Assembly (NCBI RefSeq): GCF_013200955.2
Contig: NZ_CP053697.2
Coordinates: 2,976,001 to 3,040,000, forward strand
Origin: Pseudomonas campi
GTDB lineage: Bacteria; Pseudomonadota; Gammaproteobacteria; Pseudomonadales; Pseudomonadaceae
Length of the DNA stretch: 64,000 nt
Direction of reading: 5' to 3'
Position 1 is the stretch's first letter; each line of letters starts with the position of its first letter. A program made the translations under genes and the position numbers. Below are positions 27,800 through 36,370 of this stretch, piece by piece. A model generated the notes under the pieces. That model made no database searches. It saw only the letters and a list, made by a program, of their open reading frames with translations, and had not been told where the DNA came from.

Positions 27800-28390
27800 T
27801 CAGCGGTTTTCCAGACTGGCAGCACGCGCATAAGGCAGTGCCGAATCGGTTCCGCTGGCGGCAGCTTGCTGGGCATGCTGGCGCAGATAGGCGGGTAGAC
27901 GCTGCTCATGCCAACCCGACGTCGGCTGCTGCACACTCAGTTGCGGCCCCTGCGGCATAGACTCACTGCTCGCGGTGTAACCGGCCAACACTGCCGGCCC
28001 TTGCACCTGGGGCATCACCAAGCTTGGCTGGGAGCTTTGCTGAGCGAGTTGAGCACCGCTCAGCTCATCCTGATTATAGAAGCGCACGCCAGCCAGCACG
28101 GCGACGGTCACCGAGGCGGCAACCGCCAGGCGACCCAGGCCACGCCAACGACTATTGGCCACTTTTTCCGGCAGCGCTTCATCAGCCAAAGCGGCGGAAA
28201 CGGCGGCAGCGATATCCAGACGCGGCTCCAGCAACTCTTTGTGCATCACTGCACGCGCAATCTGGTAGCGCGACCAGGTGGCACGCAGCTCTGGCTCCTC
28301 GCTGGCTGCCAGCACCCGACGCAACTCCAGTTCGTCCGCTTCGTTATCCATTACCGCGGACAGCGATTCCTGCAGGGCTTCACGATTCAT
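27800..28390 (-). CDS. mucA: Anti-sigma factor MucA
   Basis: 196-residue inner-membrane anti-sigma factor for AlgU. N-terminal RseA-like domain (MNREALQESLSAVMDNEADE), one transmembrane helix (about 85-104, LAVAASVTVAVLAGVRFY), and a periplasmic tail ending ARAASLENR. No truncation or frameshift of the mucA22 type is visible, so the operon should be under normal control. The ATG at 28390 has AGAGGAAC upstream. Confidence 0.96.
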   Translation of the reverse strand: MNREALQESLSAVMDNEADELELRRVLAASEEPELRATWSRYQIARAVMHKELLEPRLDIAAAVSAALADEALPEKVANSRWRGLGRLAVAASVTVAVLAGVRFYNQDELSGAQLAQQSSQPSLVMPQVQGPAVLAGYTASSESMPQGPQLSVQQPTSGWHEQRLPAYLRQHAQQAAASGTDSALPYARAASLENR

Positions 28391-28421
28391 GGCAGTTCCT
28401 CTCTTGGCTGTCGCCGCTGTC

Positions 28422-29003
28422 TTAGGCGTCCTGCAACAAAGGTTGCAGGGCTTTATCAATGGCCTCGCGCGCCCGGAAAATCCGCGAACGTACGGTGCCG
28501 ACCGGACACTGCATGACGCTGGCAATGTCCTCGTAACTCAAGCCGTCAAACTCGCGCAGGGTCAGGGCCGTACGCAAATCCTCGGGCAGCAGCTGGATGG
28601 TTCGATGCACAGTGGCTTCAATCTCATCCCGAAGCAGTAACCGCTCTGGTGACTCATTGTCCTTCAGTGCGTGGTCGCCCTCATAGAACTCGGCATCCTC
28701 GGCACTTACATCACTGTCCGGCGGCCGACGGCCGCGCGAGACCAGATAGTTCTTCGCCGTGTTGATGGCGATGCGGTACAGCCAGGTATAGAACGCACTA
28801 TCGCCGCGAAAATTGGCGAGCGCGCGATACGCCTTGATAAAGGCCTCCTGGGCGACATCCTGAGCCTCATGGCTGTCGTGCACGAAACGCACAACCAGAC
28901 CAAGAATCTTGTGCTGGTACTTGAGCACCAACAGATCGAAAGCCCGCTTGTCGCCGCGCTGGACCCGCTCGACCAGTTGCTGATCGTCTTCCTGGGTTAG
29001 CAT
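28422..29003 (-). CDS. algU: RNA polymerase sigma factor AlgU (RpoE)
   Basis: 193-residue ECF sigma factor for envelope stress and alginate control. Region 2 (DLLVLKYQHKILGLVVRFV, DVAQEAFIKAYRAL) and region 4 (LPEDLRTALTLREFDGLSYE, GTVRSRIFRAREAI) are intact. The start MLTQEDD at 29003 is preceded by AGAGGAG; a longer upstream frame has no support. Two AlgU-type promoters lie upstream, so the operon is autoregulated. Confidence 0.98.
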   Translation of the reverse strand: MLTQEDDQQLVERVQRGDKRAFDLLVLKYQHKILGLVVRFVHDSHEAQDVAQEAFIKAYRALANFRGDSAFYTWLYRIAINTAKNYLVSRGRRPPDSDVSAEDAEFYEGDHALKDNESPERLLLRDEIEATVHRTIQLLPEDLRTALTLREFDGLSYEDIASVMQCPVGTVRSRIFRAREAIDKALQPLLQDA

Positions 29004-29062
29004 GAATACTCCTCTGGGAGTTCGGAGGAGTTCTGCGTCTGCCAGCAAGTCGCTCTGCCAAG

Positions 29063-29089
29063 ATAGACTCGGACGCTACGCAAAAGTTC
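29063..29089 (-). promoter_or_regulatory. AlgU-type promoter (proximal)
   Basis: Minus strand -35 GAACTT (29089-29084), 16-base spacer, -10 TCTAT (29067-29063); close to the ECF consensus GAACTT-N16/17-TCtga. About 60 bases upstream of the algU start. Confidence 0.7.
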
Positions 29090-29233
29090 TCCCTCCGAAC
29101 TGGCTTCCTGCAGCACGCAAAGTACTTGCACGAAACAACGCAGCAGGGTCACCGACCCTGCTGCTGAAAATTTTCTACCTGATCGACAGAACCAGGCTGA
29201 GCGCTCGGTCCCTTGACCCACGGGTGGCAGACT

Positions 29234-29260
29234 ATGGAACCCGAACGTCTAAGAAAGTTC
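29234..29260 (-). promoter_or_regulatory. AlgU-type promoter (distal)
   Basis: Minus strand GAACTT (29260-29255), 16-base spacer, TCCAT (29238-29234). Identical spacing to the proximal site and about 171 bp farther upstream, giving algU two autoregulated promoters. The intergenic stretch 29004-29349 also holds the divergent nadB promoter. Confidence 0.65.
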
Positions 29261-29349
29261 CCAAGCGCCTTAGTCTGTCATAAGCGCGCTATTGTGCCGG
29301 CCACCCCCTCTATATACTAGGCGACGCCCTCTTGCGGAATCAGCAGTAG

Positions 29350-30966
29350 ATGAGCCAACACCACCAGCACGACGTCCTCATCATCGGCAGCGGCGCAGCC
29401 GGCCTGACCCTGGCCTTGACGCTACCGCAGCATTTGCGCGTCGCCGTGTTGAGCAAGGGCGACCTGGCCAACGGTTCGACCTACTGGGCCCAGGGCGGTG
29501 TCGCCGCCGTACTGGACGACACCGACACGATCGAATCCCACGTCGCCGACACCCTCAATGCCGGCGGCGGCCTGTGCCGCGAAGACGCTGTGCGCTTCAC
29601 CGTCGAGCACAGCCGCGAAGCCATCCAGTGGCTGATCGAACAAGGTGTGCCGTTCACCCGTGGCGATGAACACGAACGCGAGGATGGCGGATTCGAGTTC
29701 CACCTGACACGTGAAGGTGGCCATAGCCATCGGCGCATCATCCATGCCGCCGACGCCACGGGTGCAGCCATCTTCAACACCCTGCTGCAACAGGCCCGCC
29801 AACGCCCCAATATCGAACTATTGGAGCAACGCGTAGCAGTCGACCTGATTACCGAGCGCAAACTCGGCCGCAGCGGCCAGCGCTGCCTCGGCGCCTATGT
29901 CCTGAACCGCCACACTGGCGAGGTCGACACCTTCCACGCGCGCTTTGTCATCCTTGCCACCGGCGGTGCCGCCAAGGTCTATCTGTACACCAGCAACGCC
30001 GACGGCGCCTGTGGCGACGGCATCGCCATGGCCTGGCGTGCCGGCTGCCGGGTCGGCAACCTGGAATTCAACCAGTTTCATCCGACCTGCCTGTACCACC
30101 CGCAGGCCAAGAACTTCCTCATCACCGAAGCCCTGCGCGGCGAAGGCGCCCAGCTCAAACTGGCCAATGGCGAGCGCTTCATGTCGCGCTTCGACCCGCG
30201 CGAAGAGCTGGCGCCGCGCGATATCGTCGCCCGCGCCATCGACCATGAAATGAAGCGCCTGGGCATTGACTGCGTTTATCTGGATATCAGCCACAAGCCG
30301 GCAGACTTCATCAAGACGCACTTCCCCACCGTCTACGAGCGCTGCCTGCAATTCGGTATCGACATCACTCGCCAACCGATACCGGTAGTACCGGCGGCGC
30401 ACTACACCTGCGGCGGCGTAGTGATCGACAGCAGTGGCCATACCGATGTGCCAGGCCTGTACGCGATTGGTGAAACCAGCTTCACCGGCCTGCATGGCGC
30501 CAACCGTCTGGCCAGCAACTCGCTGCTGGAATGTTTCGTCTACGCCCGCTCGGCCGCGGCCGATATCGTTGCGCAGCTGGATAGCGTGAACATGCCAGGC
30601 GAGCTGCCAACCTGGGACGCCAGCCAGGTGACCGACTCGGATGAAGACGTGATCATTGCGCACAACTGGGACGAGCTGCGGCGATTCATGTGGGACTACG
30701 TGGGCATCGTGCGCACCAACAAGCGCCTGCAGCGCGCCCAGCACCGCGTGCGCCTGCTGCTCAGCGAGATCGACGAGTTCTACAGCAACTACAAGGTCAG
30801 TCGTGACCTGATCGAACTGCGCAACCTGGCCCAGGTCGCCGAACTGATGATCCACTCGGCCATGCTGCGCCACGAGAGCCGCGGCCTGCATTACACCCTC
30901 GATTACCCGCAGCAGCTGCCCGAAGCGCACGACACTATTCTGGCGCCGCCCACCTTCGTCGACTGA
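29350..30966 (+). CDS. nadB: L-aspartate oxidase
   Basis: 538-residue flavoenzyme that oxidises L-aspartate to iminoaspartate in NAD synthesis. N-terminal FAD motif [15 protein letters not shown]; the substrate-site region [18 protein letters not shown] and the FAD-binding [15 protein letters not shown] block are intact, as is the fumarate-reductase-type C-domain. The ATG at 29350 is close to weak upstream GC sequence. Its 3' end overlaps ygfX by 32 bp in the opposite direction. Confidence 0.97.
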   Translation: MSQHHQHDVLIIGSGAAGLTLALTLPQHLRVAVLSKGDLANGSTYWAQGGVAAVLDDTDTIESHVADTLNAGGGLCREDAVRFTVEHSREAIQWLIEQGVPFTRGDEHEREDGGFEFHLTREGGHSHRRIIHAADATGAAIFNTLLQQARQRPNIELLEQRVAVDLITERKLGRSGQRCLGAYVLNRHTGEVDTFHARFVILATGGAAKVYLYTSNADGACGDGIAMAWRAGCRVGNLEFNQFHPTCLYHPQAKNFLITEALRGEGAQLKLANGERFMSRFDPREELAPRDIVARAIDHEMKRLGIDCVYLDISHKPADFIKTHFPTVYERCLQFGIDITRQPIPVVPAAHYTCGGVVIDSSGHTDVPGLYAIGETSFTGLHGANRLASNSLLECFVYARSAAADIVAQLDSVNMPGELPTWDASQVTDSDEDVIIAHNWDELRRFMWDYVGIVRTNKRLQRAQHRVRLLLSEIDEFYSNYKVSRDLIELRNLAQVAELMIHSAMLRHESRGLHYTLDYPQQLPEAHDTILAPPTFVD

Positions 30967-31387
30967 ACTTCAGCCGCACCCGCAGGCGCCGATGCGCTTC
31001 GCGTGCCAGCCCGTCGCGCGGGATGCACAAGCCGCGCACCCGCCACTCACCCGCCAGGCGAAAGCGCAGGACCACCATCAGCGGCAGAGCCAGGCTATCC
31101 GGACGCAACTGCACCGCCTGCCAGCCCTGCGCCTTGCTCCACAACTGCCAGCCATCCTCATCCCGGCGCAAACCGGTAAACGCCTGCGGGTGACGCAGCA
31201 GCACCTGCCGCGGCAGCACCCAGGCCGCATGCGCCAGGCAAACCAGAACACCGAGACAAAGCAGCCAGAACGGTACATCGAGCAGTAACAGCGTCACCCA
31301 TGCCAGGCATTGCGCCAGCACATAGGCCGCCAGCAGCAGGCGCGAGGCCTGCCAGTGGCATTCGAAGCCGTTACTTGGGCTGGACAC
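30935..31387 (-). CDS. ygfX: YgfX family membrane protein
   Basis: 150 residues: N-terminal cytoplasmic stub, two adjacent transmembrane helices (about 17-35 and 39-57) and a C-terminal basic domain. The layout and position immediately after sdhE match E. coli/Pseudomonas YgfX (CptA), described as a partner of SdhE and as a toxin-like effector on cell division. It overlaps sdhE by 17 bp and, at its own end, nadB by 32 bp. Confidence 0.85.
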   Translation of the reverse strand: MSSPSNGFECHWQASRLLLAAYVLAQCLAWVTLLLLDVPFWLLCLGVLVCLAHAAWVLPRQVLLRHPQAFTGLRRDEDGWQLWSKAQGWQAVQLRPDSLALPLMVVLRFRLAGEWRVRGLCIPRDGLAREAHRRLRVRLKFSRRRWAAPE

Positions 31388-31625
31388 GATCCAGAATCAT
31401 GCGAACCATGCGCCGCAGGTCGGCGTCTTCCGGCTCGTCGCGCTGCATGAACCAGCCGAACATATCCTGATCCTCGCACTCCAGCAGCTTGCGGTAGCGC
31501 GCCTGATCCTCTGCATCCAGAGTCGCATACACCTCCCTGACGAAGGGCACCAGCAGTACATCCAGTTCCAGCATGCCGCGACGGCTGTGCCAGAAGAGTC
31601 GGTTCAGTTCAGTAGAATCGGCCAT
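31371..31625 (-). CDS. sdhE: FAD assembly factor SdhE
   Basis: 84-residue protein that helps attach FAD to succinate dehydrogenase SdhA. Hallmark [10 protein letters not shown] (the RGxxE motif) is at residues 16-25, and DQDMFGWFM follows. The ATG at 31625 was chosen by family length; the longer frame has no ribosome site. Divergent from ygfZ, with a 119-bp gap. Confidence 0.95.
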   Translation of the reverse strand: MADSTELNRLFWHSRRGMLELDVLLVPFVREVYATLDAEDQARYRKLLECEDQDMFGWFMQRDEPEDADLRRMVRMILDRVQPK

Positions 31626-31744
31626 ACAGCGGCTCCTGTGAGAAGGTGCGCAGTATAGCGAGCGGCAACCCACTCGGCACCCGCTGACAAGCTGCCGGGC
31701 GGGCTCTATGATGACGCCCCGGACTTTCCTTACTGCGACAGCCA

Positions 31745-32683
31745 ATGGCCGACTCAGCTTTCTTCTGCACCCTGACCCATGAAGCCCTGCTCGCCGTGCG
31801 CGGCATAGACGCCAGCAAATTTCTCCAGGGCCAGGTCACCTGCAACCTCAACTACCTCGAGCCGCACACCAGCAGCCTTGGCGCCCGCTGCACACCCAAG
31901 GGTCGCATGCTGTCGAGTTTCCGCATTCTTGCCGAAGGCGACGGCTATCTGCTGGCGATGGCCAGCGAACTGCTCGACGCCCAGCTCGCCGAACTGAAGA
32001 AGTATGCGGCCTTCTCCAAATCCACCCTCAGCGACGAATCCGCCGCCTGGGTACGCTACGGCCTCAGCGGCGGTGACGGCGCACTGGTCAGCCTCGGCCT
32101 GGATCTGCCGCAGACGGCGAACACGGTAGCGCGCCACAATGGCCTGCTGGCCGTGCGCCTGAGCGATGACCGCGCCGAACTCTGGGCCCCGGCCGCCGAA
32201 GCCGAGACCCTGCACAAGCGCCTGGCCGCACAGCTGCGCGAAGCGCCACTGAACGACTGGCTACTGGGCCAGATCCGCGCTGGCATCGGCCAGGTTTTCG
32301 CTGCCACCCGCGAACAACTGATCCCGCAGATGATCAACCTGCAGGCCCTGGGCGGCGTGAGTTTCAAGAAAGGCTGCTACACCGGCCAGGAAATCGTCGC
32401 GCGCATGCAGTACCTCGGCAAACTCAAGCGCCGTCTCTATCGCCTGAGCCTGGACCCAGCCCCACCCGCCGTAGGCGCCACGCTGTTTTCGCCGGTACAT
32501 GGCTCCAGCGTCGGCGAAATCGTGCTGGCCGCGCAGAGCGAGAGCGGTAGCGAAGTGCTGGCCGTGCTGCAGGAGGATGCCGCCAGCGATGGTCGCATCC
32601 ACCTCGACAGCCTCGATGGCCCCTTGCTGCACCTGCTGGAACTGCCCTACGAACTGGACAGCGACCGAGAAATCCAGCGCTAA
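31745..32683 (+). CDS. ygfZ: Folate-binding iron-sulfur assembly protein YgfZ
   Basis: 312-residue GcvT-fold protein that supports Fe-S enzymes such as the tRNA methylthiotransferase MiaB. The family motif KGCYTGQE is present near residue 203, and the N-terminal FLQGQVTCN is recognisable. Divergent from sdhE, an arrangement that keeps the two cofactor-assembly genes together. The start at 31745 is an ATG without a strong ribosome site. Confidence 0.94.
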   Translation: MADSAFFCTLTHEALLAVRGIDASKFLQGQVTCNLNYLEPHTSSLGARCTPKGRMLSSFRILAEGDGYLLAMASELLDAQLAELKKYAAFSKSTLSDESAAWVRYGLSGGDGALVSLGLDLPQTANTVARHNGLLAVRLSDDRAELWAPAAEAETLHKRLAAQLREAPLNDWLLGQIRAGIGQVFAATREQLIPQMINLQALGGVSFKKGCYTGQEIVARMQYLGKLKRRLYRLSLDPAPPAVGATLFSPVHGSSVGEIVLAAQSESGSEVLAVLQEDAASDGRIHLDSLDGPLLHLLELPYELDSDREIQR

Positions 32684-32791
32684 GCAAAAAACTGATGCAG
32701 ACGCCGGGACAAACAGGTTACAACCGGCATAACCCTGACCAACAAGCGACACCGCACTACACTGAGGCGGTCGAGTGACCCGAGAGCCGAG

Positions 32792-33628
32792 ATGAGCAAG
32801 CTTGCCGAGAAAGTCCAACAGGAACTGATCCAGGCCATCGAAAACGATGAGCTGGTATTGCCGACCTTGCCCGAAGTGGCCCTGCGCGTTCGCGAGGCAG
32901 CGGAAGACCCGAACATCAGCATCCCGGCCCTGAGCAAGGTAATCGGCAACGATGCGGCCCTCACCGCGCGCATCGTCAAGGTGGTGAACAGCCCGCTGCT
33001 GCGTACCAGCAAGGAAATTACCGACCTGCAGATGGCCGTCAGCCGCCTCGGCATCAACTACACCTGCAACCTGGCCACCGGCCTGGCCATGGAGCAGATG
33101 TTCCAGGCCACCTCCGACGTGGTCGACCGCAAGATGCGCGAAGTGTGGAACAAAAGCACGGAAATCGCCGGCATCTGCCACGTTCTGTGCAAACACTACA
33201 CCCGCCTGATGCCTGACCAGGCAACCCTCGCCGGCTTGGTCCACCAGATCGGCATCCTGCCGATCCTGACCTACGCCGAAGAGCACAACGAGCTGCTGGC
33301 CGACTCCATCAGCCTCAACCATGTGATCGAGAAGATCCACCCGATCATCGGCGACAGGATCCTGCGTGCCTGGGAATTCCCCGAGCCGATCGCCATGGTG
33401 CCGGGCCAGCACCTGGACTTCACCCGCAACTCGCCGAAGGTCGATTACGTCGATATCGTCCAGGTCGCCACCCTGCAGAGCTACCTGGGCAGCGAGCACC
33501 CCTACACCCAGCTGGACTGGAGCAAGATCCCCGCCTTCGCCAAGCTCGGCCTCGACCCGAGCGTCGACATGCAGGCCGATGAAGACCTCTCCGCGGCCAT
33601 GGAAGCCGCCACCAGCATGCTGCAGTAA
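32792..33628 (+). CDS. HDOD domain protein
   Basis: 278-residue soluble HDOD (HD-related output domain) protein. The domain spans nearly the whole length (LPTLPEVALRVREAAEDPNI at the start; the SPLLRTSKEITDLQMAVSRLG and LAGLVHQIGILPIL stretches are the usual core). Such proteins lack the catalytic HD pair and act as signalling adaptors. The ATG at 32792 has a GAGAGCC site. A 25-bp palindrome follows the gene. Confidence 0.9.
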   Translation: MSKLAEKVQQELIQAIENDELVLPTLPEVALRVREAAEDPNISIPALSKVIGNDAALTARIVKVVNSPLLRTSKEITDLQMAVSRLGINYTCNLATGLAMEQMFQATSDVVDRKMREVWNKSTEIAGICHVLCKHYTRLMPDQATLAGLVHQIGILPILTYAEEHNELLADSISLNHVIEKIHPIIGDRILRAWEFPEPIAMVPGQHLDFTRNSPKVDYVDIVQVATLQSYLGSEHPYTQLDWSKIPAFAKLGLDPSVDMQADEDLSAAMEAATSMLQ

Positions 33629-33673
33629 TACGCAGCAAGACGTATCGGCCAAGCCCTTCTAAGCTATGAGTAT

Positions 33674-33698
33674 GTCCTGTCGCCGTTGGCGACAGGAC
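33674..33698. repeat. 25-bp palindrome
   Basis: GTCCTGTCGCC pairs with GGCGACAGGAC around a 3-base loop, 46 bases after the HDOD gene. No T run, so terminator function is uncertain; it may be a regulatory hairpin for the next gene. Confidence 0.5.
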
Positions 33699-33769
33699 AG
33701 CGGCTTGCCGCAGCAAAGGTCAACCGGAATGGCCTCTGTCTCGCTCAACTCAGGGGAAGGAAGTACCCG

Positions 33770-34525
33770 ATGCGTCTGTTGTTACTGCTGTTCACCCTGG
33801 CTTTCGGCTGCCACCTGCAGGCTGAAACCATCCGCCTGACCAACGGCGAATGGAGCCCTTATCTGGGTGAAAAACTGCCCCATCACGGCGTCGCCTCGCG
33901 CATCGTCGAAGAAGCCTTCGCCCTGCAGGGCATAGAGGTGAAGTGGGAGTTCTATCCCTGGGCACGCGCCCTGCGCAGCGCCGAAAACGGCAAGAGCGAT
34001 GGTGCAGCGGTATGGCTGCGCAGCCCGGAGCGCGAGCAGGCCTTTTTCATCAGCGACCCGGTGGTGGACAGCGGCTACTATCTGTTCCACCGCAAAGATC
34101 AGGTCTTCGACTGGCAACAGGTCAGCGATCTGCACGGCAAACGCCTCGGTGGTGCCATCGACTACGACTACGGTCAGGCCTTCCAGCAAGCGGAAAGCAG
34201 CGGCCAACTGCAGGTCAAGCGCCTGAGCAGCGAGGAACAGGGCCTGCGCATGGTGCTGGCTGGACGCCTGGATGCCTTTCCGATGGACAAGGTGGTGGCC
34301 TTCGACCTGCTGCACAGCAAGTTCACTACCGCCGAACGCCGCCAGCTGAGCTTTCACCCGCTGCCGTTGCGCAGCGACAGCCTGCATCTGCTGCTGTCCC
34401 GCAAGGTGGCCGGCAACGAGGCCATGTTGCAACGCTTCAACCAGGGTTTGCAGCAACTGCGCGACAGCGGCAAGGTGACTCAGTACCTATTGGAAATCCA
34501 GCAACCACTGAGCCTGAGCTACTGA
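33770..34525 (+). CDS. Periplasmic solute-binding protein, SBP_bac_3 family
   Basis: 251 residues with a signal peptide (MRLLLLLFTLAFGCHLQA) and the SBP_bac_3 signature pattern (WEFYPWARALRSAENGKSDG; VWLRSPEREQAFFISDPV; DAFPMDKVVAFDLL). It ends with LLSRKVAGNEAMLQRFNQGL and a short tail. As with the 3204 gene there is no permease nearby, so it is an orphan binding protein. The start at 33770 has GGGGAAGG; the 28-codon upstream extension is not supported. Confidence 0.8.
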   Translation: MRLLLLLFTLAFGCHLQAETIRLTNGEWSPYLGEKLPHHGVASRIVEEAFALQGIEVKWEFYPWARALRSAENGKSDGAAVWLRSPEREQAFFISDPVVDSGYYLFHRKDQVFDWQQVSDLHGKRLGGAIDYDYGQAFQQAESSGQLQVKRLSSEEQGLRMVLAGRLDAFPMDKVVAFDLLHSKFTTAERRQLSFHPLPLRSDSLHLLLSRKVAGNEAMLQRFNQGLQQLRDSGKVTQYLLEIQQPLSLSY

Positions 34526-34830
34526 TCACAGCGGCTGCGGCGGAAACCCACCTTCACCCGCAAGCCGCCACTGCGCTCCTCCTCCAGGCTGATTTGCACC
34601 AGATGGGCACGGCAGATCTCGCCGACAATCGCCACCTGGCTGATCGGCAGCACCCTGAGCGACCACTTCAGCCACGAACTCCTTCGTCACACCCCGCGCT
34701 TCGTCGCCCTGGTCTTGATGACCACACTGCCAGCCAGGCTCGTCGCTGCACTGGGCGCCATGCCTCTCTGCTTCGCTGCCGCGAATCCAGCAGAAACGCA
34801 GTGATACCCGAGCGCTGCATGACTTTCTCG
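34519..34830 (-). pseudogene. Possible decayed gene (no family assigned)
   Basis: On the minus strand a stretch ending CRAHLVQISLEEERSGGLRV...CDQ-TAG reads like protein with GC-rich third positions, but upstream the coding-like frame changes near EFVAEVV and stops interrupt it. Its stop overlaps the tail of the binding-protein gene. It could be a broken small secreted protein; the alternative is chance GC-rich sequence. Confidence 0.3.
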
Positions 34831-34834
34831 CAGA

Positions 34835-34862
34835 CAAAAAAGGGGCGACCGAAGTCGCCCTA
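34835..34862 (-). terminator. Rho-independent terminator of ccoM
   Basis: Minus strand GGGCGAC-TTCG-GTCGCCC followed by six T residues, 32 bases beyond the ccoM stop. Confidence 0.9.
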
Positions 34863-34893
34863 ATTTGCCTTGCGTGCTCGTTGCCGGGAGGGA

Positions 34894-35010
34894 TCAGCTT
34901 GGCTTGCGCTTGTGCGAATCCTTCCAGATGAAATAACCGACGCCTGCGAAGAAGGCGATCATCAGACCGACCGTACCGATGCCGGCGAGTACCACTGTAT
35001 CGATGAACAT
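34894..35010 (-). CDS. ccoM: cbb3-type cytochrome oxidase small subunit CcoM
   Basis: 38-residue protein MFIDTVVLAGIGTVGLMIAF..., one transmembrane helix (about 5-29), then FIWKDSHKRKPS facing the cytoplasm. It closely resembles the CcoM subunit of the Pseudomonas stutzeri cbb3 oxidase in length, the IDTVVLAGI opening and the GYFIWKDSH end. CcoM stabilises the high-affinity oxidase in the inner membrane. The ATG at 35010 has GGAGGCAG; a strong terminator follows and two FNR/Anr boxes lie upstream, which fits oxygen-limited expression. Recognised by similarity I recall, so it deserves a database check. Confidence 0.82.
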   Translation of the reverse strand: MFIDTVVLAGIGTVGLMIAFFAGVGYFIWKDSHKRKPS

Positions 35011-35048
35011 GGCTGCCTCCTTGTGCAAAGCCCGTGTTGGATGGCTTC

Positions 35049-35141
35049 AAGGTAATGGCAGAGGGCGCTGCGAAAATTGACCGGGGTCAATATCCGCCCG
35101 AGCTGGAGGCGGGAGGTGCTGCAGGTGTTGATCTGAGTCAA
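35049..35141 (-). promoter_or_regulatory. Two FNR/Anr boxes and -10 element upstream of ccoM
   Basis: Box 1 TTGACCGGGGTCAA at 35077-35090 is a full inverted repeat of TTGAC. Box 2 TTGATCTGAGTCAA at 35128-35141 matches TTGAT-N4-ATCAA with one mismatch. They are centred 51 bp apart. Minus-strand TACCTT at 35054-35049 lies 22 bp from box 1, the spacing expected when an Anr-type activator sits at -41.5. Confidence 0.75.
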
Positions 35142-35171
35142 TTTTGCCGAGGGGTTGGCTGGCGCGAACGC

Positions 35172-35253
35172 AGAACCGCTTTACGGCCTTCTGAATTAGA
35201 GCCATTTCTGGCGCAGTGTGCTGCCGACAGTCAGACGCTCGTAGACAGCTTCT
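35172..35253. mobile_element. Shortened copy of element A (82 bp)
   Basis: The left end AGAACCGCTTTACGGCCTTC and the following TGAATTAGAGCCA match element A at 8267-8300. The right end (AGAAGCTGTCTACGAGCG on the other strand) matches its terminal repeat. The middle is missing. The right tip overlaps the TGA stop of the 53-residue gene. Confidence 0.55.
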
Positions 35254-35414
35254 CAGCGCTTCTTCGGTTTGCCCTTGGCCTTCTTCTTACCCTTGGGCAG
35301 CGGCAGCGCCTGTTCGAAGGCCTGGCGCACCTCGTCGAGCTTCTTGTCGTGCAGGTCGTGGATGCGCTTGCCGCGCTCGGCGCTGAAGTCGATCAGCTTG
35401 TCGTCGTTGCTCAT
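35253..35414 (-). CDS. Small Lys-rich hypothetical protein (53 aa)
   Basis: Short soluble protein: MSNDDKLIDFSAERGKRIHD..., ending in a basic KGKKKAKGKPKKR tail that could bind nucleic acid. The start ATG at 35414 lies only 2 bases from the end of a MITE-like element, so its native promoter and ribosome site appear displaced; the best purine run (GGGAG) is about 14 bases away inside the element. The gene itself looks intact, with coding-like codons. Confidence 0.6.
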   Translation of the reverse strand: MSNDDKLIDFSAERGKRIHDLHDKKLDEVRQAFEQALPLPKGKKKAKGKPKKR

Positions 35415-35416
35415 GG

Positions 35417-35738
35417 TTAGGGTCTGCTCCCGTTTCGTTCGCGAACCGCGTTGCTGGACAAAAACGCGCCAGGCAAGGCGCGGAACGCAGGGAATGGTGG
35501 CCCCTTGCCAAGTCCCGCAACGCCGCATGGCGCGATTTTGCACGCAACCCGATGGGACGGGCCAGTATTTGCGCGGAACGTCGTTACTAGACGGCTCATT
35601 TGGACGACCAAACCACGCGTCTCGCGCGATCCACATGGATGTGGTGAATGCAGCATGCCCGCCGGGAGCGGGCGCTGCCTAGCTCCGCGCAAATACTGGC
35701 TCCGTCGCGGCCACGAACGAAACGGGAACAGACCCTAA
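35417..35738. mobile_element. MITE-like element B, 322 bp, ~23-bp terminal inverted repeats
   Basis: The left end TTAGGGTCTGCTCCCGTTTC and the inverse of the right end (TTAGGGTCTGTTCCCGTTTC) pair with one mismatch over about 23 bases. A nested pair, 35556-35577 and 35684-35706, forms a second hairpin arm. No open frame with coding character. It abuts a start codon on the left, and its right end supplies the TAG stop of the AlkB gene. Confidence 0.7.
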
Positions 35739-36331
35739 GTCCGGATCAGGCGAAAAGTGAGGTTGATACGTAGCGCTACCTGTTTAGCGGTTTTCGCCAC
35801 CTGATGCTGCCAATAATGCTGGGTTGCGCCGGCCATGACCAGCAGTGCGCCATGCCCCAGCTGCAGCGAGTGCTCGATAGCCGGGTGGCCCTTGCGGCGC
35901 AGATCGAAGCGCCGGGTAGCGCCGAGATTGAGTGAAGCGACCAGCGGATTGCGCCCCAGCTCGGGTTCGTCGTCGCTGTGCCAGCCCATGGAGTCCTGGC
36001 CATCGCGGTAATAATTGAGCAGCACGCCGTTCAGCGGCTGCCCCGCCACCGCCTCGACCTGCGCACGAATCTGCGCCAGCAGCGGCGTCCAGGGCAACGG
36101 CTGGTGCAGCAGGCCAGAATAGCGATAACTGGCCTCGGCATCGCCATACCAGGCGACCATACGTGGTACCGGATAGTGCCGGCCATGCAAGAACACCTGC
36201 GGTTGCTCCCAGGGCGTCTCGACCAGCAGTTGCGCCAGCCACTGGTCGGCGCAGGCCGCATCCAGCCAGTGCGGACGGTAATCCAGCTGGGCATCGGGCA
36301 ATTGCAGGGGCAGGTCGGCAAACAGGTCCAC
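35735..36331 (-). CDS. alkB: AlkB-family 2-oxoglutarate/Fe(II) dioxygenase
   Basis: 198-residue DNA/RNA demethylase-type enzyme. The iron ligands H-x-D (MGWHSDDEPE) and the distal His near QHYWQHQVAKT are visible, as are the 2-oxoglutarate Arg residues in RINLTFR. N-terminal architecture (VFLHGRHYPVPRMVAWYGD, substrate recognition lid) resembles ALKBH2/3-like bacterial members rather than E. coli AlkB itself, so AlkB-like is safest. Its stop codon is provided by element B. Confidence 0.88.
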   Translation of the reverse strand: MDLFADLPLQLPDAQLDYRPHWLDAACADQWLAQLLVETPWEQPQVFLHGRHYPVPRMVAWYGDAEASYRYSGLLHQPLPWTPLLAQIRAQVEAVAGQPLNGVLLNYYRDGQDSMGWHSDDEPELGRNPLVASLNLGATRRFDLRRKGHPAIEHSLQLGHGALLVMAGATQHYWQHQVAKTAKQVALRINLTFRLIRT

Positions 36332-36370
36332 GGTATCGGTCAGCTGGCAGGTTGAATCAAAGGAGCCGGG

